Source: Telopea speciosissima | Taxonomy: Eukaryota; Streptophyta; Magnoliopsida; Proteales; Proteaceae | Direction: 5' to 3' | Assembly: GCF_018873765.1 (NCBI RefSeq) | Contig: NC_057924.1 | Span: forward strand, 6,510,001-6,574,000 | DNA: 64,000 nt | Shown here: positions 1 through 9,530 of the stretch, one piece after another | How the letters are laid out: every line of letters starts with the position of its first letter | Numbering within the stretch: the stretch's first letter is position 1 | Made by a program: the position numbers and the translations under genes | The notes under the pieces: generated by a model | Told to the model about the DNA's origin: nothing | The model's input: only the letters and a program-made list of their open reading frames with translations | Databases searched by the model: none

Positions 1-1237
1 TGCATGTGCATGTCCATGTGCTAGTCTTACTGTGCATGCCATTCTGAGAATGGTTTTGCAGCCTCAAAGTCTTGGGCTAAAATGGGGTATTCTTAGGGGT
101 TTTTAGGGGTCTCTTTGGCCATGAGAACAACCCCAACCAAGGTGCCATAGCACACACCCAACATGGGTTTGTAAACCCCATGATCGATTAGGTTTTCCTC
201 CATTAAAATACATATGGAAAGGAAACTCATGGGTTTGGGTATTGGGGTTTTGAAAGGGCCTTTAATCAATGTTATTTAACAACCCACAAACCACACCTCT
301 ATGGTCTTCCATGAGGGTTGGTGAAACCCATAAATGGAGGTGAATCCCTAACTTAGGGTTCATAAATGGAGAAAGGGTGAAAGGGTTTAAGGTAGGGTTA
401 GGTGCTTCATAGTTAAGCATCAAGGATTTGCCATTAATGGCTCTTCTAATTGAGTAGATGGAGCACTCAAGGTGTGCTCAACCGATTCAAACCCTAGGTA
501 ATAGAATTAGGGAAAGAGAGATGGAGAGAGGGAGAGAGAGAGAGAGAGAGAGAGAAAGAGACTCACCAAGGGTTGATGATGATAGCTTGTGCTCCACCAT
601 ACTTCTCCCTTCTCCTTCCTTCTTCCTCTTCTTCTTTCTTCTTCTTTCTTCTTTTTCTTTCTTCTTCTCCTCTTCTTCTTTCTTTTTCTCCTCTCCTCTC
701 CACGATTTAGGATTGTAATGTGAGGTGAATAGTAGTTTTGGGTCTTTAATAACCCATCTAGGCATTAGGTCTTGTTTGGTTAGTCTCAAGCCCTTAGGTT
801 CATTTGCTTAGGAGCTTGTTTGGTTAGGTATAAGCCCAAGGTCTAGTTTAAGTCATTGGGCCATTGGATCCACTTGGGCCCATGGCCCATGCCCCATGTC
901 CTAAGTTCTAGTTACAAATAGAAAGAGGCTAAGCTCCTAAGCCCAAGCCCATTCTAGTTCTTATGCTTATTAATGGTCATGCATAGGCATGAATTATTCG
1001 GATAGTGACTTACTCCCAGTCATCGCTAAGTGGATAAGGGCGATTCAGGTGCGGGCCCTGTGGATCCCCATTATAAGGGAATTCCGAGAATATGCTTTCA
1101 TGGACGATTTTCCCCCTGTCTTTGACGGTGGATCTTTCCTCGAGGACTTCCCCTGTTTCGCGGTCGACAATCTTGTGTGATGGCTTGAGTATTATGACCC
1201 ATAGTTCACCAGCGTACTCCACTCCCGGTTCTACACA
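1..1237 (-). mobile_element. Partial LTR of a Tekay/Del-like Ty3/gypsy element, cut by the window edge
   Basis: Read on the minus strand, this stretch follows the same order as the LTR at 45508-48325: a block near its start (minus-strand 1220-1110) matches the LTR block that translates as KPSYKIVD, followed by Pro/Gly-rich short words such as 'cccaagccc', and then a purine-rich block after 'taaatcgtggaga' (about 715-600), which the other LTR also has. The likely LTR start is the minus-strand TGTGTAG at 1237. The similarity is roughly two thirds by eye, so this is an older relative. Whether it is a solo LTR or part of a full element cannot be told, because the rest lies outside the window. Short open frames here (for example 1010-1222) are not genes. 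Confidence 0.55.
513..560. repeat. (GA)n microsatellite
   Basis: Almost pure GA dinucleotides, followed by a pyrimidine-rich tract at 598-702. Both lie inside the LTR-like segment, at the place where the related LTR at 46 kb has its own purine tract. Confidence 0.85.
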
Positions 1238-1610
1238 AAAGGTTCAAACCAGACCGGTGGTTAGATCGGGTTTTAAACTGGGTTTTGGGCACGGATTTAA
1301 CACTTTGAGTGCCTTCTTGTGTGTAGGGCGCACATTAAAATAGGGACAGGCGGAAATAGAGGATGTCCATTCTCTTCAATGAGACCGACCGCTACCCTGA
1401 TTTGCTTCCTATTCGAAGTTCTATCATTTTTGGAATTGCGGTGTAGTATAGCTCTCCTTCGGGTGATTGGACGTGAAAGTTACCTCCGACCATCATTTTC
1501 TGGTGTTCCGTTTTCCTTCCCATGATTTTATATGTCACCGTCGTATCCACTTCCACATGGAATAACTCCATCTTAGGGTAAGTCATCCTTCAAGATTTTT
1601 TATTCCGATT

Positions 1611-2345
1611 GAATTTTTTTTTAATGCAAAAAGATTTATTATCGAAGGAATAAAGTTCCTGAAAAATCAGCATACAAAGGTAAAAGGATGCACGGGGTTG
1701 GGGTATGATTCCAACAGTTTGTGGACTGAGAGACTGCTGCATAAGACGCCAGGCAGTCAACCAAAGCATTGGCTTCTCTTAGAGAATGTGTAAATACAAT
1801 ATGGTGAAAATGACTAGAGAGAAGAAAACAGTCGTTTATGATAGTTCTGATCTTCCATGGAATGTCTTGCGTGACTCCCTTGAGTATATTGATCAGTAGG
1901 ACTGTAAACAAATCGGATTCGGCTCGAATAGTGCTATATCCGCATCCGCATCCGCATCCGCATCCGATTAGTTATCGGAAGGATTCGGATAGTGTTAAAC
2001 GGATACGGACACGGATACGGATCGGATATTTTATCCGTTTACATGTAAATATAGCTTTTCGGATAGCTATAGCCTATCCGTATCCGCATCCGTTTAGCTT
2101 TGGGGACGAATTCGGATAGTGTTAAATGGATACGGATACGAATACGGAAACGGATTTCGATTATTCATTTACATCCTTATTTATCAGCAGCAGATTATCG
2201 CTCTCGATTACCAGATTTTGGATATTTCTAGTGATGGCCATCTGTAGCGCCACAGTTACTGCTATTGCTTCCGCAACCAGAGCGTATATGATGCTGATTT
2301 CCTCGGGAAAAAGCGCAGATGAATACTGGAGTGTAATCAAATGAC
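1611..2345 (-). mobile_element. 5'-truncated LINE with RNase H domain
   Basis: On the minus strand the RNase H region of a plant LINE ORF2 can be read in two pieces: AEAIAVTVALQMAI and NLVIESDNLLLIN (about 2330-2170), then LLINILKGVTQDIPW, FTHSLREANALVDCLASYA and a tail (1911-1639). The element ends in a poly(T) run at about 1611-1622, the minus-strand poly(A) tail. 'VIESDNLLLI' and 'REANALVDCLA' are the usual conserved words of this domain. The reading frame is interrupted by a MITE (next entry). No convincing target duplication was found, so the 5' limit is approximate. Confidence 0.75.
1897..2170. mobile_element. hAT-like MITE rich in GGATAC words, inserted in the LINE
   Basis: The segment begins near 'gactgtaaacaaat' and ends near 'atttacatcctt', imperfect inverted repeats of each other, and is filled with inverted runs of GGATAC/GTATCC. 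It interrupts the LINE RNase H frame inside the LLLIN codons, and those codons appear on both sides. The flanks 'atcagtag' (left) and 'atcagcag' (right) look like an 8-bp target duplication with one mismatch, which fits a hAT-type element. Confidence 0.6.
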
Positions 2346-2929
2346 TTACGGAGATATAGCACACCATTCCCAACAATGATGATATCATGGAGGAGGGTAT
2401 GATAAAATACAGTGACGTTGAAGTCATTGTAGTCATTTTCCTTTTCAATGTTGGTGTTCTTCACATAGAATTCCATGTATAGTCTAGTGGTGTTGCCTTC
2501 CATGATATAGACTTTGCAGTCTTGAAGGTAGAAGAGTGGTGTGGAAGAAAGCAGGCTGAGCTAGAAGAATAGACCGTTGGTGAGGATCAGGGTGAAGGTT
2601 AAGCCAACGCAACACCAACGGCAGCTTCTCATCAACTTAGTGTACTCTAACGATGACGATGACGACGACGACGATGATTCCATTATCATCATCGATTATA
2701 TATATATATACACACCAGTACTAATTGGAGAACTATATAGCTAGCGAGGAAGAAGATCGGTAAGTAATCGGGAATATAACGAAAGAATTTAGGCTGGGAA
2801 GATAGATTGTGAACAACTTTCAAGACTCTTTGTTGGTTGATTGGAGGAAAAAGGTAGCGATCGATGAGGACTTATTCCTTTCTACAGTAAGGGATAAGGA
2901 TCGATCGAGACCAGATTATGTCCTTATAC

Positions 2930-3140
2930 AACCACCATCCAAGGCCCTTCAGAGTCACCATGCATATGGAATCCAACACTCTTCCTGTGGATTCCATGTG
3001 ACGATGTGACGGTAGTCAGGTCTACTTAGACGTCTCAATAGTGTTAGAAGGAATCCAACACTCTTCCTGTAAGTCCCACACTGGATTCCATGTGATTGTA
3101 GTCAGGCCTACTTACTTAGACGAGTCAATGTTAGAACATA
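2930..3140. repeat. Two direct copies of a ~90-bp unit
   Basis: The block running from 'aatccaacactcttcctgt' through 'attccatgtgac' and 'gtagtcagg' to 'tcaatagtgttagaa' occurs twice head to tail, at about 2970-3055 and 3052-3137, with small indels. No coding potential is seen between 2684 and 3340. Confidence 0.7.
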
Positions 3141-3439
3141 AAACGAACATACCAACTTGACATTAGATGTTTGACAATTTCAAACCGTCGAATGGTTTTT
3201 ATAAGTTGAAAATGCTTATTGATTTTATTTCGATACCGAGTTTTCCTTTACCCACGGGTCAACAAAGAGAGATTCCTTTTGACTGCGGGTCTAAAGATGC
3301 GTGTTGTCCACCTTTTCGGTGGAGAAGAAAAACTTAGGTCGTGTTTGGTTACAGGTGTGATGAATCAGATTCTTAAATTGAATCAACTTCTTAAGAATTT
3401 GATTCATATGGATTTGGATTCAGAAAAAAAAAAAAAAAA

Positions 3440-3640
3440 CTGTTTGGTTACCTTAGGTCTGTCATGTGAAATCCACGTGAAAAATTGTTTGGTTGTCCTG
3501 GGTCTATCAGGTGGAATCCTTCTGAATCCATATGTAAGATTGTTTTGTTACCCTGTGTCTGTTAGTCAGATTCTTCCTGAATCCATATGAAAAATTGTTT
3601 GGTTACCCATGAATTCATTAGTAGGATTCTACTTGAATTA
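3440..3640. repeat. Degenerate ~58-bp tandem repeat
   Basis: Four units each contain 'gtttggttacc' or 'gttttgttaccc', a variant of 'tctgtcatgtgaa' and 'tgaatccatatg'. They follow a 14-base A run at 3426-3440. No gene is visible from 3640 to 4380. Confidence 0.6.
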
Positions 3641-4387
3641 TATTTTTTAAAAATAACTTTAACCTTGTTTTGGTGTACAACATATGCATATATTTAATTA
3701 TATTTTATTAAAAATAAGATAAAAAAAAATGGGTTGAAATTCTAAGTGGTGATATAGTACTGCAACAAATGGTCTTTCCCAATTTTTCATATATCCATAT
3801 TAATTTAAAAGTTATTACTAAGTGGTTATATGTTACTTCAACCAATCAAAACGCGTAGCAATAGGTCACAGCCAAGTAGGAAATACATTCCATTAAACTT
3901 TAATAATACGTGCATCAAACTTACTTGATTATGGGAAGAGGAAGCAATAAAACCTAAAAGAAAATTGGTCTTGAGAATTTGTCCTTCCTTTCAACACTCT
4001 AATAAAAAAAAAAACGTAAGCAATATGGTGGTGGCTTGGGTATTCATTGCCTATCAACCAACTTGTATTACTCATTTAGTTCCTCTTGTAACAGAACATG
4101 TGACTATGATGTTGAGGCTTTCAACCTTGCTTACAAGGGAGAAAAAAAAAAAGATTTTCTATTTAATTGATAATATTCAAAGCCAATAAGCTAATTGAAG
4201 ATTTATGAATACAAACAAATATATTTGATTCAATGGCACACAATTGTAAGATTGAATGATCTTCCCAAAACGCATCCAATGATGCAAATTCTAGTGTGTT
4301 GTTGACATTATAGAAACAACTCTTTGTGTATTTTAATTTACATAATAATAAATCTGGCCTCATTGACTACGAAGAACACATTCAAGC

Positions 4388-4645
4388 TCAATCGATCTGT
4401 AACACTCCACGCTCGACGTGCTGCAGCTTGATTGTTATGTCTTGCTTTACCCTTCCATATACAAGGCTGATAATGCTGTCCTTTACCAAGCCATTGTGTT
4501 TGTTAGCTATACATTTTCCGAGCTCAATGTACTCAGGGATGTTGAAATTCTCATGAACTTTGGAAGCAGTGACCAAGGGTTGGATGTCAATCTCAGCCTC
4601 TCCCATGCGATCATCTGGTGTGAATGTATCCTTGTCATAAACAAG
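4388..4645 (-). pseudogene. Broken exon of a C2-domain protein (CAR/AGD12-like)
   Basis: After a clear acceptor (tttgcag, at 4646-4651) the minus strand reads LVYDKDTFTPDDRMGEAEID, then IQPLV and VKQDITIKLQHVERG. This is the second half of the C2 domain found in plant CAR (C2-domain ABA-related) and AGD12-type ARF-GAP proteins, which bind membrane phospholipids in a calcium-dependent way. In relatives the exon continues past CGEVE into the end of the C2 domain; here the reading frame shifts at that point and meets TGA at 4388. No other exon of the gene is visible nearby. The open frame upstream of 4646 is intron sequence. It is most likely a truncated copy, although the missing exons could lie in diverged sequence. 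Confidence 0.7.
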
Positions 4646-4849
4646 CTGCAAACAAAGTAAGCAATGAAAATCCGTGCTATTAGAAGCACATAAGCTCGCA
4701 AAATTGCTAAAATCATTTTCAAAGAAAGAAAGATGGAAGATCATTAGTGGGGTGTGGGTGGAGATGCTGTCATATGCTGCAAGCAATTGTAGTGGGAAGC
4801 ACCATGCCCAACAACTTGCTGATGGAGGGGAATTTCTCACCAAAATTTG

Positions 4850-5640
4850 GCTTTTGATGGCTCATCTTGGTATGGTATGAGTAGTTGAGTCTTAGGCATT
4901 TCTTTGTGCAATTAATTTGGTTATTGTGTATTTCTTTTTCAGTAGTGATTTATCTTTTCTGGTGTTACTTCTGCACTCCATCTAAATGGCTATCCGTCTC
5001 TCTTCTATGTATTAATGGGATTTAAGAGTTCATATAGAGGTAAATATATGCATTTAAGGTTGTTTTATTAGGTATTTTAATTTTTTTTGGTTAAAGTTTT
5101 ATTGTGTATTTATTTGATTACAATATATTATTGTAACCGGACTTATTTGCCCACTTTATATAATATACCAACTTAAAAAGATAGGGTGTCCTGCTTCGTC
5201 TGCGGCCGGCTACCCTCCCTCCTCCCCCTAATGGCTCCCTTCCTTTTTACTCCAACCATGGGACTCTAGTGAGAGAGAGAGGTCAAGGGAGTGAATTCAT
5301 TTCTTTAGAAGACGACAGAAAAAGAACTGCAGGTTTTTCATATCTTGTGGTTGTTTCAATGGTCGTTCAGAAGAAATCAATGGAAAAGAGAAGGGGAGAA
5401 CGAAATAACTTTCTTCCACATTGATTCAGAGGATGGAAATCAATCTTAATGGGGGCTCAGAACAGAATAGGTAGAAGGGTTATAATTCATAATAGCCATG
5501 AAGGATTTAAGGCTGGCAAAGCTGCAATTAGATTGCTATAACAAGAGATCTCCTAGACACTAGTCACAACACCCATACTGCTAGGACAAACACCAAGCTA
5601 ACAAATCCGAACAGGGAAAACAAAAATAGAGTAAGACGAC
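4850..5640. other. Intergenic stretch without recognisable features
   Basis: AT-rich sequence apart from a short GC-rich patch near 5200. No long reading frame, inverted repeat or RNA gene was seen. Confidence 0.5.
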
Positions 5641-5877
5641 ACAGAGATTTAACGTGGTTCTCACACTAATATGATGTGCTTCGTCTACAGGCGAAGCTGG
5701 AGATGTTTCACTATGCAATGGAAGATAATTTACAATGTGGAACGGGTCAATCTTCGAAATGGGTACAAAAATTCAAGACACACATAACAAATCTCCACCT
5801 TGGCTTGAATTCTCCCCAACAAGCAATCATATAACTGAAAACTCCATTTACTCCAATAGCACCTCCATGAGCTAAAC

Positions 5878-6547
5878 TCAAATGTGACAAACTCCAATCA
5901 AGTTCAAGCAATGCTCGACCTTGGCAGTACATAAAGGCTTTGTCAACATATCAATCGGATTGTCTTCAGTACCAATCTTCAATACTTGGACACTTCCTTG
6001 AGCAACAATCTCTCTAACAAAATGATATCGAACATCAATGTGCTTTATCCTCTCGTGATATATCTGATCTCTAGCCAAGTGAATAGCACTCGCGTTGAAT
6101 GAGAAAATATGACAAGCAATGAAACCAGACCCTTGGTACATGCTTGAGGCCATATAGGGAGCGATGGAGCTTGCATACATGATTAGGGTGTGTCGAAGCA
6201 ACAAAACCAGGGGATTGGGACATATAAACCTCCTCTTGTAGCTGCCCATATAGAAAAGCATTGTGAACATCCAACTGACGAATGGGCCAGCCTTGGAAAA
6301 TTGCAATGGAAAGAATACTACGAATTGTGGTGGGTTTCACCATAGGGCTGAATGTCCCACTGTAATCAAGGCCATACTGCTGATGAAATCCCTCAGCCAC
6401 CAAACGCGCCTTGTAATGCTCTAAATTGTCATCAACCTTTCTTTTAATTCGAAACACCCACTTACACCCGATTAAATTCATGGTGGGTGTCTTAGGAACC
6501 AAGGGCCAAGTGCCATTCTTGATTAGAGCATTGAACTCATCAGACAT
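5878..6547 (-). pseudogene. Copia reverse transcriptase and RNase H fragment
   Basis: 6547-6071 encodes the start of copia reverse transcriptase: GCKWVFRIKRK, YKARLVAEGF, LDVHNAFLYG and SLYGLK. The YVDD catalytic box is absent, because the frame jumps straight to the end of RNase H at about 6110-5878 (IYHERIKHIDVRYHFVRE, DMLTKPL). Several hundred bases carrying the catalytic centre have therefore been deleted. Confidence 0.85.
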
Positions 6548-6676
6548 GGTAGCTCACCATTCAACACTCTTCACAACCTGTGAAAAACAAGTCGGCTCAA
6601 CAGACACAACAACAATGTTAGTAACATGCTAGGCACGGGGGCGGGGCCTAAGGTCCATGGGGGTGGGGAGGAGGGG

Positions 6677-7919
6677 CTATAGGGTGTAGGGAATCATAAA
6701 GTTCACGGCCTGAGTGTATCCCCGGTGGTGGAGAGATGGGTGAGCCAGTTGGGGAGGGGAGTGGTTCAGCCAAAGGAACTGGGTCAAGCATGGGGTTAGG
6801 AGGTGGCGAACAGGGCAGAGATGAGAGAGGGGAGGTCTATTGTAAGGGCACTCCAAGACGGGGAGCCTACGGTGGGGTAACATGCAAGGGAGCACTCGCC
6901 CAAGGAATTGACAAGGATGGTGATATAGGACCTCAGGGGGGGGGGTCCCAAAATCGATTTGAAAAAAAGGGAAGGAGGCCTCATCGAACTTTACATGACG
7001 AGCAACATAAAAATGATTGGTGGCAGGATCAAAACACCCGTAACTGATATGAGACGGACTGCACCCGAGAAATACACAAGGAGAAGAGCGAAAATCCATT
7101 TTATGTTTATAATATGGTCGTAAATATGGGAAGCAAAGGCAACCAAACACACGGAGAAAAGAGTAATCCGGAACTTTGTGGAATACCAATTGAAAGGGAG
7201 AGACCCCATTAGAGATAGAAGAAGGCATTCTATTGATAAGAAAAATAGTGGTTTCAAATGCAAAATGCCAATAAACTTGAGGAACAGAAGCATGAGCAAG
7301 GAGGGTGAGACCATTTTCCACAATATGGCGATAATGACACTCAACCGTCCCTTGTTGCTCATGAGTGTGTGGGGCAAAGAGATGATGAAAGATCTCATGT
7401 TTATTGAAGAAGGGGAGAGTACGAAATTCACCCCTAGTCAGTTTGAATTGCCTTAATTTTTCTATCAAAAAGACGTTCAACAAGAGACTCAAATTGAAGA
7501 ATGGTGGTAACAATTTCAGATTTGCGCACAAGAGGATAAAACCAAATGAACTTAGTATTACCATCCATAAAAATTATATAATATCGATGTCTATTACATG
7601 ACGGGGTTGGGGAGTACCCCAAACATCACTATGAATGAGATCTAAAGGAAAAAAGACTACGATTGCTAGTGACAGGTAAACAGAGACGACGCTTTTTACC
7701 TAACTGGCAAGCAGTACATAAGGAACTAAAACTAGATGACTGACAATATAAATTATTAAAATGTAACATTTGACGAAGAAGACAGGCATGGGGATGACCA
7801 AGGCGATAATGCCACAAGTCAAGAGAAGTGCAAACAGCAGTGTTGACAGACGTAGAAAATGACAAAGAAATTTCAGGCCTGAGATTGGGAAAAGAAAGAA
7901 GGCTGCTTCTTGTATTCAA
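6677..7919 (-). pseudogene. Copia GAG-pre-integrase and integrase fragment
   Basis: The first part (7919-7629) carries the GAG-pre-integrase words LWHYRLGHP and CTACQLGKK. A frameshift leads into FMDGNTKFIWFYPL and IKAIQTD (7622-7434), the start of the integrase core with its second acidic residue. Another shift leads into EQQGTVE and NRMPSS, then FGCLCFPY and FLGCSPSHISYGC (7564-6677), the C-terminal integrase region. The 'DD' usually found in FVDDFSR is DG here. The protein would have cut and joined element ends during insertion; it is broken by at least two frameshifts. Confidence 0.85.
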
Positions 7920-7924
7920 ACTAC

Positions 7925-8720
7925 AAGAAAATCAAAAAAGAAGAAGATGGCCAATGATTCAATTCTTGTGTATAGAGCATAGTTGCGTGGATCCAGATCG
8001 TCTGTGCCGCCTTACCCGTAGTGGCCTGAGCGGCACACAAACAGGGTGCACTACAATGACCGTCTTATCCCTGTCCGAATGTCTTGCCCGAGCAAGGGTA
8101 AGGTGGTCATTGTGCCACGTCCTGTTTGTGCGCCGCTCAGGCCGCGACTGGCAGGGCGCCGTAGAGGATCTAATGGAGAAAAGATAGAAGGTTGTGAGAT
8201 TGTGTCCATAAAAGAATGAGTCAAAAGCTAAAATCTACTTACCTACTCCATAGACCTTTGGTACAACACTTTTGGTGGGGTGGGTGAGAATTATAAGTCG
8301 TGGGAAAAAGACAGCATTGGTCCCATATGAAAACCGAATCAATTCATGTCTTTGGAGCCACAAAATGATTTCTTGTCTTCGGATTACTAAGAAAGAAAAG
8401 AAATGGGCCAATGATTCAATTCTTGTCCATGTGGCATATGGAAAAGAAGGGAAGCCGCTGCATCAATTCTTCTCTTCGGAGCCACTAAATGATTTATTGT
8501 CTTTGGACAACGAAAGAGAGAAGAAAGAAACACGCGAATTATGATACTCGTCTTTGGGGCATAAGGGAATGAAGGAAAACCATTGAATCAATTCTTGTCT
8601 TCAGAGCCACCAAATGATTTATTATCTTCGGACTACAAGAAGAAAAAAAAAGGCCAATGATTCAATTCTTGTTTATAGAGCAAAGGGAAGAGAAAGAAAC
8701 CAGTTGAATCAATTCTGGAG
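7925..8720. repeat. Tandem array with a unit of about 125-250 bp
   Basis: 'ggccaatgattcaattcttg' begins at about 7949, 8404 and 8653. 'gagccac.aaatgattt.ttgtctt' occurs at about 8354, 8478 and 8605. The units follow one another with a drifting length, and a fold-back element interrupts the first. No coding sense is apparent. Confidence 0.65.
7990..8171. mobile_element. GC-rich fold-back element, copy A
   Basis: The two halves pair with each other: 'gcctgagcggc' with 'gccgctcaggc', 'caaacaggg' with 'cctgtttg', and 'aatgaccg' with 'ggtcatt'. The whole reads as one long hairpin inside an AT-rich array. Two relatives occur at 31646-31830 and 44435-44572. No coding sequence; probably a non-autonomous DNA transposon. 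Confidence 0.7.
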
Positions 8721-9530
8721 AATGAATAAATATAAAAGAATAAATTAAGTAAAATAAAAACCAAATAGAAAAAAACTCATCTATATAAAAAGCCAACTCA
8801 AATTAGCATCTACGACAAACACGCATAACTAAGTTGACTAAATGAATAGAAGGTTTGCTAATGATAAGAAATTCAAGTATCTTGGCCTTCTCTCATCAGC
8901 GGATCCAGAAGTAAAGTAAAAGGAAGAGAAATAAAGCAATTGAGGAATTATTGTCATCGCAAAAAGATTCCATTTTGCACAACCAACCGACCAATTTACA
9001 GACAGCAAGATAATTCTTGGAAAATTTTTTCCACAGTAACTAACCACTCCAAGTTTCTATCAAACAAAAAATTAGTGAAAAAACTGGCTAACGAGGAAGA
9101 AGAGAAGTAATTAATCGGGAATAAATAGATTGTGATTTACATTGAATTAAGATGCTTTGCTGCGTGAGATATTGGGGTGGGGATAGAGGACGGAGATGGG
9201 GGCAAAGAGTGGAGCTGGAGGTGAGGGTTGAAGTAGAGGTTGAGAGAACATATCATGGGCAAAGTGGAAAATAATTTTTGGGGGAGGGTTCGCTTCGAGG
9301 CTTGTGTGCAATTTGGGGCAAATGATGGGTTTCGAACCATATAATAGAGGGGTTTTTAAAGAGGAGAGAGTGTGTGGACCCATGGTGGTTTGCGAGGGAG
9401 CGTGCCACAAAAGCATCGGTTTCTTTTCCCTATTTTTGGTCTTAAACGAAATTGGCTAATAAAGAACCCCAAACATAACATTTCAAACATTCTTATAAAA
9501 AAAAAACATTTCAAACATGAGGTAACTTAA
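8720..9530. other. Intergenic, no gene recognised
   Basis: Contains two overlapping antisense frames (9137-9416) rich in Pro and Ser with no recognisable domain. Poly(A)-rich at its end, next to the LINE tail. Confidence 0.5.

Larger units (their letters stand above)
1392..2683 (-). pseudogene. Broken NHL/LEA-2-like (NDR1/HIN1-like) membrane protein gene
   Basis: A minus-strand frame starts at ATG 2683 with a run of nine serines, a Cys-rich basic patch (RSCRWCC) and a hydrophobic stretch. After an in-frame TAG it continues through FYLQDCKVYI and a LEA-2-like beta-rich segment (LYMEFYVKNTN, NVTVFYH). That order, short cytosolic N terminus, one membrane segment, then a LEA-2 domain, is the NHL layout; these proteins sit in the plasma membrane and are linked to defence and stress. 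A second stretch at 1586-1392 (VEVDTTVTYKI, GRKTEHQK, GGNFHV) could be the C-terminal LEA-2 part. The two parts are separated by a LINE fragment. The stop codon and the insertion make it non-functional. The family call rests on layout rather than on a diagnostic motif. Confidence 0.4.
5640..7930 (-). mobile_element. Decayed, internally deleted Ty1/copia retrotransposon
   Basis: Read on the minus strand the domain order is GAG-pre-integrase, integrase core, reverse transcriptase and RNase H, the copia order. The right side begins abruptly inside pol, so gag and the 5' LTR are missing. The left side, 5640-5800, contains a sequence also present at 23820-24110 ('acaggcgaagct', 'cttcgaaat.ggtacaa', 'attcaagacacaca'), which is probably LTR or 3' untranslated sequence of the family. 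Several frameshifts and a large deletion make it inactive. Confidence 0.85.

Noticed and set aside
2126-2344. Plus-strand frame starting MDTDTNTETDFDY
   Set aside because: Made by the GGATAC repeats of the MITE and the antisense strand of the LINE.
4646-4843. Upstream part of the 151-codon frame joined to the C2 exon
   Set aside because: It precedes a strong acceptor (tttgcag) and has no C2 similarity; it is intron.
6736-7047. Gly-rich plus-strand frame over the copia integrase
   Set aside because: Antisense shadow of the integrase C-terminal region.
9137-9416. Pro/Ser/His-rich minus-strand frames
   Set aside because: Two overlapping frames without domain or gene context.
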